From positions 1 through 6,083 of the forward strand of contig WFMA01000196.1 in the NCBI GenBank assembly GCA_009177195.1: 6,083 nt of DNA, in the 5' to 3' direction. A model generated the notes under the pieces. It did no database searches. It saw nothing but the letters and a program-made list of their open reading frames with translations, and was not told the DNA's origin. Of the stretch, positions 1 through 6,083 are shown in pieces (position 1 is the stretch's first letter; each line of letters begins with the position of its first letter). The DNA is from Bacteroidales bacterium (lineage in GTDB: Bacteria > Bacteroidota > Bacteroidia > Bacteroidales > Muribaculaceae). The translations under genes and the position numbers were made by a program.

Positions 1-71
1 ACAACCGAATCAATTCGCAGTCATTCGCCCCTTCGCGGTTCCGCCAGGACCGGGAGACGACGCTCCCATGC

Positions 72-97
72 GCTGACCAACGCCGGCAACGGTCAGC
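72..97. repeat. Perfect 7-bp inverted repeat (hairpin)
   Basis: GCTGACC (72-78) pairs with GGTCAGC (91-97) around a 12-base loop that itself contains the palindrome GCCGGC. A second small hairpin, GGGAG/CTCCC (52-56 with 63-67), lies just to its left, and TCGCC/GGCGA (114-118 with 122-126) just to its right. This gives three stems in about 75 bases. The function is unknown; it may be part of a structured RNA or a repeat element. Confidence 0.45.
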
Positions 98-242
98 CAC
101 CCGTGGAGCGCAGTCGCCCGTGGCGAGCCGTAGGAGCGCTCTGAAGCCGGGCGCGTGTCTGCGGAGCTGTTTCGGCAGTAGGCGGAAGCAGATGGAGTCG
201 CCCGATATTTCGCTAAGTTCCTTAATGGAAGACTGCTTGAAT

Positions 243-272
243 CGGCTTGCTGCCGTCGCGAAGCGCAAGCCG
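243..272. repeat. Perfect 8-bp inverted repeat (hairpin)
   Basis: CGGCTTGC (243-250) is perfectly complementary to GCAAGCCG (265-272) around a 14-base interior that includes TCGCGA. The right arm overlaps the first copy of the direct repeat AAGCCGCC (267-274), which recurs 14 bases later at 281-288. This is one of the two longest perfect stems in the GC-rich tract, and it lies inside the longer-range pair 115-123/330-338. No known RNA family was recognised. Confidence 0.45.
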
Positions 273-360
273 CCAACACGAAGCCGCCCTGCTGTCAGAA
301 ATGGTAAAACGATTCGCGCGTCCCACCCTCCACGGGCGCCCGACGTGTTGACGCAATTGT

Positions 361-379
361 TCAGAACGGGCCCTTCTGA
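361..379. repeat. Short inverted repeat around GGGCCC
   Basis: TCAGAA (361-366) pairs with TTCTGA (374-379) around a seven-base loop containing the palindrome GGGCCC. No T-run follows on either strand, so it is not a convincing terminator. It lies 34 bases from the stronger hairpin at 414-450 and may be a second element of the same structured region. Confidence 0.35.
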
Positions 380-413
380 CGATTGAATCACGCAAACTGT
401 TAAACAGCAATTA

Positions 414-450
414 CCCGGTAAGGATGCTCCATTGGAGATATCTTACCGGG
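414..450 (-). terminator. Hairpin downstream of the A2M gene, probable transcription terminator
   Basis: CCCGGTAAG (414-422) is perfectly complementary to CTTACCGGG (442-450). An inner CTCC/GGAG stem (427-430 with 434-437) closes a three-base ATT loop. On the reverse strand the hairpin starts 24 bases after the A2M stop codon, which is the right place for a terminator. The bases after it on that strand (TAATTGCTGTTT) are only moderately T-rich, so a classical intrinsic terminator is not certain. On the forward strand no T-run follows. It could instead be the palindromic end of a repeat element that fills the left end of the window. Confidence 0.5.
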
Positions 451-473
451 CAGCTGTGCATGTAGTCATCCTA

Positions 474-3400
474 TTACTCGACGGTGACGATGGCACCCGC
501 CGAGTGGGCGGTGAGAGCCGGAGCATATTGGCTCTGAATTGTAGCGACTCCCGCCGAGAAACGCCCGGCGTTGTTCACGTTGAGCTCATAGCTCAGGCGA
601 TAAACACCCTTGGGAAGATGGTCGACAAAAATGTTGGTCGATGCGTCGCGATTCTCGCGGTAGAAATATATTCCTTCCGAGAAGAGGGGGGAGGGAAGCT
701 GTTCCACAGGTTCGAAGCATGCGCCGCGGTCGTCGATGACAGTCACGAAATCCATGTCGCGTTTCGTCTCGATGATAAGATTGACCTGGACTATATCGCC
801 GACGGTCATCGAGTCGGCGGCAATCCATTTCACTCCGTCGGGAGTGTTGATTCGCTTGTAGAGCTGCTTGTCGATTGAAACGTCGTCACATCCTGCCGCC
901 TTTATTTCCGACATCTCGCTCTTGTATCTCACGAATATCGCTCCCCATGACGGAATCGAGTCATGTCCTTTGACCGTAAGGCGGCTCTTTGACGGATTTA
1001 AGTCGGAAATATCTGAGCGGAAATATCCCAGTCGGTTTTCTACACCGTCGGTCTTCACCGCTTTTTTGCCAATCTTTATCTCCGGAAGGCTTGAGCGGCG
1101 GGTCCATGAAGATCCGCTCGCGAGAATTGAATATATCGCATCCGATGTGCTCACCGACGTTCCCCAGTCTTTAGCCTCCTTTTGTAGTATGAGCCATTGA
1201 CGGATGCCGTCGATCTCCTCGGCATTCGGTTCGACTGTGGAGAATGCGTCCAGAATCAAAGAAGTGGCTGCGACTTTGCCCATCGACCATGCGGTCATGT
1301 TGTCAAGCGACGGGAACCACACCCCCTTTTCAGGAGAGCTCACTGCGTATTCTCTGAGCGAAGCGACGATTTGCCTTGCGGTCGACTTCTCATTGTGATT
1401 TGACAGAATGATAGCCGCGATAGCCTTCATCGGAGCGTCATAATTTTTCCACTCATTTTTAAGTGATGCGAGAGTGTTGTTGATTAGCGGCATGGCGCTT
1501 GACGGGATCCTTATCTCCTTGTAGTAATCGCGCGTCATGACATAGTTAATGTCAGTCGCCTTCGGACTGTGTTTGAGCGTTTCAGCCGCTTCACGGTCCA
1601 TATATCCCACTGCACGAGCCGTCATATTGTCAAGGCGGGCATTCTTCGGTCCGAATCCAATCTGTTTCAGTCTGCCGAGATTGGCGAGGATATTTTGGGT
1701 GATCCATCCCGACGGCTTGATGTAGTGCTCGGTCCAAGCCCATCCGCCGCCGGCGCATTCAAGTTTCGACAATCTTTGTATCGCTGACTCGTAGGTTGAT
1801 TCGATCTTCTCCTTGTCGAAGAGCAATGCGAGCCGAGCCATCCGTTCCGACTGATTCTTTGCGTCAAGACTCCAGGGAGTGGCGTTGAGGAGGATTGTCT
1901 TCAAGTCGCTGTTCTTTTCAAGCATCGAAATCAAGGTCGAGTCGGCGGGATTCGATGTCCATTCCTTTATTGCTGCGGCGATGTCGCCATCCTTGTTGAT
2001 TATGCCTTCAGCCACGGCGGCTGAGAATATGGCGGCGCTCTGCGACAAAGCGTCCTTCGCGTCATCCTTTCTGAGTCCGGGAAGCGCGGTGACCACGTAC
2101 CATGACGGATTGTTGCAGTATTGCAAGGTGACGGTGGCGTCCTTCTTTATTTCCGGAATATTTAGTTCGAAAGCTTTATCGCCGGCGGGAATATAGAACG
2201 GCGTCGTGTCGATCACCGGAGCGATGGATGAAAGTACGGGCAAAATCGACTGCTCGCCGTCGGCAAAGTTTTCGGTTGCCGATTTTATGCGGTAGCCGAG
2301 CATCGCCCCCTCGGCGGGAGCGTTGATTTCCGTGCTGACCGTTGCCGATTCTCCTGCTGCAATGACATTGCTGTAAGTGAAGCGGTTGAGTACTTTTCCG
2401 CTCACCGGCTCGAAAATTTCCACAACGGTGGTCACGTTCAGGATGGAGTCGGCGTTGTTCATCACCATCGCGCTTACTGTCGCGCGGTCACCGGTGCGAA
2501 GAAAGCGCGGCAGATTGGGCTGTACCATCACCGGCTTCGAGGAAATTATCTCTCGTGACAGCGACGCTGACAGCAACTCTTTGTTGAAAGCAAGCGCGCA
2601 GAGTTGCCAGGTGGTGTTAGCGTTGGGCGCGGTGAATGAGAATTCAACCGCTCCGTCGGCATCGGTGGTCAGCGACGGCTCGAAGAATGCGAGCGGAATC
2701 TCAGCGGGGCGGTATTGGAAGTCATCCCCGGTGTCCTCCTGAGCGCCTGAGGCTCCTGTTCCGCTGTCGAAATCGGCGGCGGCAAGATCTGCAGTCTCAA
2801 CAGCCGACTCCTCGAGAACCATGTCGTCCATCGCTTCCATTTTCTTCATCATGCCGTTTGAGACTTTAGATTCGGCGAGTGGCATTGACGCGCCGTAAAC
2901 CCGCGCTGATGTCGTGCGAACAGTTAAAAGCACTTCTTCAAGATAGTAGGGCTTGTTCCAGGTCCTGATTGCGGGAGATTGCAGACTCACGCATTTGAGG
3001 TGTTTTCCGCTATAGTCGGAAAAATATGTTTCCATATATCCGAAAGCGGCAGGTGAAGAAATCCTGAAGCGGTTGGTCCAGATGTCGAGCGGATTCATTG
3101 CCAAGGAGTAGGGTTGTAGCTCGTCGAGCGCCTTGCAATACATGTCGAGGATCACGGCGGCTTGCGAACCGTTGCCCGAGCGGTCGGTCACCTTTATTTT
3201 CCATGTCTCTTTTTCGCCGGGCATGATTTTGTCACGGAAACTCTCTATCGCCAGATTTATTTTCTTTATCGACTTGTCGAGAACCACGTCAACTGAATGA
3301 CTTGAGGTCTCGTAATTGTTTACTGAAAAGAGAGTGACATTGGCTTTCTCAACTCCCTCAGGCAGCTCATAGTCAAAGTGATGCATTCCCGCGCCCACTT

Positions 3401-6083
3401 TGATCCATTTCTGGGCGAGTATCGAGTCGGAGGTCGACACGACATAGAGCACCCGGCATGTGTCGGCACGCGTGCCGTAAAGGATGGATATCTTGCCTGT
3501 CGGGCTCACGTAGTTGGTTTGAGGCAGCCATATCGGCTCGTCGGTCACGGGGGGCAACGCATCGTCGGGACGATAGATATTGACATCCTTTGCTGTATAG
3601 GTGTCGGCAAGCTCTCGGTCGACGGTGTTGAACACGATGTTGTAGGTGCCTGAAGGAACTTTGTCGAGGTTCACAGGCTCGTTCGGCTTCTCTATTATCC
3701 CGCTTGCGATTGCGTCGGAATCCTTGAGGATGGTGTATTCGACGGGCTTGTTTACGGGACGGTTCATGAGATCGGCAAGCTCGACAGCAAATTTTACAGG
3801 CGTTGCGGCGTTGATATTTTCAGGCAGTGATGCGGTAAGTATGTAAGGCTTGCCGAGAGTGAATGTCTGTTTCGCCGACTGATTTTCTCCCGAGGGAGAG
3901 GTGACGTTGAACTCGGCGCTGTAAATCCCGCCCTGAATGGGGGAGGATGCGAGCAACTCAGCCGGGAATGTCACCGAGAAAGTTCCGTCGGCAGCGGTTG
4001 AAAGCTCGGTGGTATAGAAAGAGCGGTTGGCGGTTTCGCGCCACCATGAACGCCTTATTCCTGACAGATTCACGCTCACCGCGCTGTCGGCGATGGGGAA
4101 TCCGGCATAGCTTTCAGCCTTTCCCTTCACCGTTACGTCGCCTTTTTGAGGAGAATCGCGGAGCACGTCGATGATTTCAACTTTATATGTAGGCAGCTTG
4201 TAGTCCGACACCATGAACGTCTTTGATCCGTAGGTCGACGGTTTGCCGTTTGCCGCTATGTGGCGGAACTGCATTGAGTAATATCCCGTGAGTCCGTCTT
4301 TGGGAATAGTGAAGACACCCCGCGCTCTTCCGAAATCGTCGGTCATGCTCGTCACCGTGTCGAGCAGTTCGTAATTTGCTCCTCGGAGAGTCGCTTCGAT
4401 TTCGATGCCGGGCACGGCTCTCATTCCTGCTTTTTGCGAAGCGCTTTGCACTACGGCGCTCCATTGCACCGTGTCGCCGGGATGATAAATGGCGAGGTCA
4501 GTGAACGGGCTTATTCCGTAGACTGTTTTGTCGGGATTGACAGCGGTAGAGCGCAGTATCGACACGTCGACAGAGCGGTCAGCGCCTGATTTGGCATACA
4601 TTCTATAGCCGTCGCCGGGAATAGGGGTGATGCCGTCGTCGTTGACGGGGATTGTGCCTATAACGGCATCACGGTTGCCGGTCACTGTTAGTGTCACGTC
4701 CTTGCTTGCCGGTTCGCCGGTAAGAGGATTCGTCACGTAGCCCCATGTTTTTCCGGCGAAAGTGGATGTCGACGCGGCGAGATTGGTGCATTGCGTCACC
4801 TCATAGAAGCGGTTGAGCGCGGGCGAGCCGCTGATAACAGGGACAATGGCGTAGGTTCCCGGTTGATCGATGACCACGGTTTCCTCACATTGGCGGTAGA
4901 ACGGACCTTTCTCAGTGAATGCGCGCTTCACCCGCTTCACGGGAGTTCCTCCCGTCACTTTTGTGGAATAGGAGGAATAGGGCACTTTGTAGACGAGCAG
5001 CTCATAGCGGGGAGTGTTGAACGCTTTTACCGAGATCTTCATTTCTGAGCCGGGCACGATTGTGCGAGGAAACGACAGTTGCACCACAGGACGCGACACG
5101 TCGGCAAGAGTATTTTTCAAGCAATTGGTACGGAAATAGCCCGGGTGAGCCGACAGATATTTCGTCAGTGTCGAGAAGTATTTTGCTGTTTCGGCGGTGT
5201 CGGTCGACTCGGGGCGATCAAGCTCTATGAGCGCTTCCCCGGAATAGGGGGATGACTTGAATTTTTCGTAAAGTTCATAGAGGAGTTCGCTGCGTTTATC
5301 CTGAGTTTCCTCCGTGGAGTCAAAGAGATTGCGGGAAACGAAGTTGATGCGGTTGATGTCGGTGATGATAAATGGAGCCGCATCCCCTTCGTGAAATTTC
5401 AGCAGGTCGCTGTAGAGGCTGAGGATGCGCCGCGCTTCAGGCGACTGGTAGTTGAATGACAGTCGGGTATAGAAGTCGTAACGACACAGCAGATTAATGG
5501 AAAAGTCATGTTGCATCGGCGACAATCCGTTGATGAGCTTTATCGCCTTTGAAGCCACGAAGTCATATACTGTGGGATAAAATTCAAGCGTTTTGGCATC
5601 GGCTTTGATTGAGCGTGAATATTTGCTCAGTTTCACTTCTTTCAGCTTTTCAGAAGGGACAAGAGCCGAGGTGACAAGAGCGTTTATTTTGGCTTGGAAC
5701 TGCTCGCCGCTCCACAGCAGGAAATTGTCATCGGCGGTGTCACTTTCCGGAATCTCGCGCCGGTCATATTTGTGCCGAGCCGAGCTATATATGTCGGAAT
5801 ATATATCGGCAAGAAGAATGTTGAGTATAGAAGATGTAGGCGCGTCGGTCATCGTGCGTGTTTCGTCGATGAGTTGGAGAGCCTGCTGCACGCTGTCGCG
5901 ATCGATCGAGGCGACGGCAATCTCATAGGCGACAAGCGAATTCACAATGCGGTCTCCGTCACGGGTGGCAAGGGCTTTCTTGTAGTCGGCAAGCGCGTCG
6001 CTTTTCACCTTTTTAGGGTATGCGAAGTCAGGATTAAGAGGTAGATTTTGCGCGGTCATAGTCAGTGAATATAGGATGGAAAG
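474..6083 (-). CDS. Alpha-2-macroglobulin family protein, thioester-less, 5' end cut by window edge
   Basis: Predicted exported envelope protein of the bacterial alpha-2-macroglobulin family, whose members are thought to trap or inhibit proteases outside the inner membrane. Residues are numbered from the in-window ATG at 6059. A mostly helical N-terminal part spans about 1-320. Beta-rich macroglobulin (MG) domains follow; MG2 carries the motif TDLAIYHPGDTVQW (520-533), and the next MG domain opens with FMVSDYKLPTYKV (about 615). A bait-region domain (about 845-1050) contains AAVILDMYCKALDEL. An acidic, Met/Ala-rich linker (about 1056-1115) precedes the A2M core domain (about 1117-1200: IPLAFFEPSLTTDADG, then PNANTTWQL). 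The helical thioester-type domain (about 1310-1660) keeps GGGWAW (1437-1442) but has no CxEQ; the equivalent stretch reads KDDAKDALSQ (1331-1340). A C-terminal MG domain runs to VTVE. The frame is open to 6083, and the extra codons read LSILYSLT, resembling a signal peptide with possible cleavage near MTA|QN. The true start is therefore probably outside the window. There is no purine-rich ribosome site before 6059 and no lipobox Cys near the start. Stops TAA and TAG are adjacent and in frame. Family assignment is secure; its target and the domain borders are inferred. Confidence 0.95.
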   Translation of the reverse strand, partial: LSILYSLTMTAQNLPLNPDFAYPKKVKSDALADYKKALATRDGDRIVNSLVAYEIAVASIDRDSVQQALQLIDETRTMTDAPTSSILNILLADIYSDIYSSARHKYDRREIPESDTADDNFLLWSGEQFQAKINALVTSALVPSEKLKEVKLSKYSRSIKADAKTLEFYPTVYDFVASKAIKLINGLSPMQHDFSINLLCRYDFYTRLSFNYQSPEARRILSLYSDLLKFHEGDAAPFIITDINRINFVSRNLFDSTEETQDKRSELLYELYEKFKSSPYSGEALIELDRPESTDTAETAKYFSTLTKYLSAHPGYFRTNCLKNTLADVSRPVVQLSFPRTIVPGSEMKISVKAFNTPRYELLVYKVPYSSYSTKVTGGTPVKRVKRAFTEKGPFYRQCEETVVIDQPGTYAIVPVISGSPALNRFYEVTQCTNLAASTSTFAGKTWGYVTNPLTGEPASKDVTLTVTGNRDAVIGTIPVNDDGITPIPGDGYRMYAKSGADRSVDVSILRSTAVNPDKTVYGISPFTDLAIYHPGDTVQWSAVVQSASQKAGMRAVPGIEIEATLRGANYELLDTVTSMTDDFGRARGVFTIPKDGLTGYYSMQFRHIAANGKPSTYGSKTFMVSDYKLPTYKVEIIDVLRDSPQKGDVTVKGKAESYAGFPIADSAVSVNLSGIRRSWWRETANRSFYTTELSTAADGTFSVTFPAELLASSPIQGGIYSAEFNVTSPSGENQSAKQTFTLGKPYILTASLPENINAATPVKFAVELADLMNRPVNKPVEYTILKDSDAIASGIIEKPNEPVNLDKVPSGTYNIVFNTVDRELADTYTAKDVNIYRPDDALPPVTDEPIWLPQTNYVSPTGKISILYGTRADTCRVLYVVSTSDSILAQKWIKVGAGMHHFDYELPEGVEKANVTLFSVNNYETSSHSVDVVLDKSIKKINLAIESFRDKIMPGEKETWKIKVTDRSGNGSQAAVILDMYCKALDELQPYSLAMNPLDIWTNRFRISSPAAFGYMETYFSDYSGKHLKCVSLQSPAIRTWNKPYYLEEVLLTVRTTSARVYGASMPLAESKVSNGMMKKMEAMDDMVLEESAVETADLAAADFDSGTGASGAQEDTGDDFQYRPAEIPLAFFEPSLTTDADGAVEFSFTAPNANTTWQLCALAFNKELLSASLSREIISSKPVMVQPNLPRFLRTGDRATVSAMVMNNADSILNVTTVVEIFEPVSGKVLNRFTYSNVIAAGESATVSTEINAPAEGAMLGYRIKSATENFADGEQSILPVLSSIAPVIDTTPFYIPAGDKAFELNIPEIKKDATVTLQYCNNPSWYVVTALPGLRKDDAKDALSQSAAIFSAAVAEGIINKDGDIAAAIKEWTSNPADSTLISMLEKNSDLKTILLNATPWSLDAKNQSERMARLALLFDKEKIESTYESAIQRLSKLECAGGGWAWTEHYIKPSGWITQNILANLGRLKQIGFGPKNARLDNMTARAVGYMDREAAETLKHSPKATDINYVMTRDYYKEIRIPSSAMPLINNTLASLKNEWKNYDAPMKAIAAIILSNHNEKSTARQIVASLREYAVSSPEKGVWFPSLDNMTAWSMGKVAATSLILDAFSTVEPNAEEIDGIRQWLILQKEAKDWGTSVSTSDAIYSILASGSSWTRRSSLPEIKIGKKAVKTDGVENRLGYFRSDISDLNPSKSRLTVKGHDSIPSWGAIFVRYKSEMSEIKAAGCDDVSIDKQLYKRINTPDGVKWIAADSMTVGDIVQVNLIIETKRDMDFVTVIDDRGACFEPVEQLPSPLFSEGIYFYRENRDASTNIFVDHLPKGVYRLSYELNVNNAGRFSAGVATIQSQYAPALTAHSAGAIVTVE

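Larger units (their letters stand above)
1..413. other. GC-rich tract with many inverted repeats and no recognisable gene
   Basis: By hand count about 60% of bases 1-420 are G or C, against about 40-53% in sampled lines of the neighbouring gene. Several frames are open, but their conceptual peptides are rich in Arg, Ser, Pro and Cys, match no family I recognise, and lack a convincing start. The tract holds perfect inverted repeats: 72-78 with 91-97, 243-250 with 265-272, 361-366 with 374-379, and a long-range pair 115-123 with 330-338. It also holds short direct repeats: AAGCCGCC at 267-274 and 281-288, and GTCGCCCG at 113-120 and 197-204. I find no RNase P RNA, tmRNA, tRNA or rRNA signature. 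Candidate explanations are a repeated intergenic element, a structured RNA, a decayed gene, or foreign or misassembled sequence. I cannot choose between them from the sequence alone. Confidence 0.5.

Noticed and set aside
10..279. Reverse open frame of 89 codons with a TTG start
   Set aside because: No recognisable domain and no ribosome site; it overlaps two other open frames in the same GC-rich tract.
3..386. Forward open frame from the left edge to a TGA at 384-386, as the 3' end of a gene convergent with A2M
   Set aside because: The layout would fit a shared terminator at 414-450, but the peptide is Arg/Ser/Pro-rich low-complexity with no family resemblance, and competing frames are open on the other strand. 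Composition explains it better.
1..413. RNase P RNA, tmRNA, tRNA or rRNA
   Set aside because: No GAGGAAAGTCC-type RNase P core, no tmRNA ends, no tRNA T-arm or CCA pattern, and no rRNA signature on either strand.
443..469. Eight-codon reverse ORF (MTTCTAAR) just after the A2M stop
   Set aside because: It ends inside the hairpin and has no support as a translated leader; too short to call.
1..473. pbpC (penicillin-binding protein 1C), a common neighbour of bacterial A2M genes
   Set aside because: No frame here shows transglycosylase or transpeptidase motifs; pbpC could only be outside the window.
432..878. Forward open frame of 148 codons antisense to the A2M 3' end
   Set aside because: It mirrors the strongly coding reverse frame, and its peptide resembles no family.
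6030..6083. Lipoprotein signal (lipobox) at the A2M N-terminus
   Set aside because: No Cys among the visible N-terminal residues around the predicted cleavage site, so a type I signal peptide fits better.
1..6083. CRISPR array, insertion sequence or defence system
   Set aside because: No regularly spaced repeats, no transposase or Cas-like frame; nearly all the window is a single A2M gene.

Overview
The window is dominated by one very large reverse-strand gene. It fills about 92% of the sequence (474 to the right edge) and encodes a bacterial alpha-2-macroglobulin (A2M) family protein of at least 1,861 residues. The protein's style points to Bacteroidota, most likely Bacteroidales and plausibly a gut Muribaculaceae-type organism. 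The signs are its roughly 1,900-residue length with a long helical N-terminal part, a signal-peptide-like start ending in TAQN, no thioester, and GC of about 40-53% in hand-counted lines. This placement is inference from family resemblance; no taxonomic marker gene is present.

Right end (about 6060-6083): the gene is cut by the window. The frame stays open past the first in-window ATG (6059) to the last base. The extra codons read like the end of a signal-peptide hydrophobic core, so the true start lies beyond the window.

Middle (474-6059): the A2M gene has recognisable macroglobulin repeats, a bait-region domain, an acidic low-complexity bait-like linker, the A2M core domain, a thioester-domain fold without its CxEQ thioester, and a C-terminal macroglobulin domain. 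It ends in two consecutive in-frame stops. The many open frames antisense to it are shadows.

Left end (1-473): no credible gene. About 24 bases after the A2M stop is a strong hairpin (414-450) that probably terminates transcription. Beyond it lies a tract of at least 410 bases with about 60% GC, clearly richer than the gene. It is dense in inverted and short direct repeats and is open in several frames without a convincing start. It could be a repeated element, a structured RNA, a decayed gene or an assembly junction, and it is the least explained part of the window. The pbpC gene often found beside bacterial A2M genes is not seen within the 473 bases downstream.

The A2M protein is probably exported to the cell envelope, where family members are thought to trap or inhibit proteases. 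Without the thioester it cannot covalently cross-link targets by the classical mechanism. I see no defence island, CRISPR array, transposase or tRNA/rRNA gene here.
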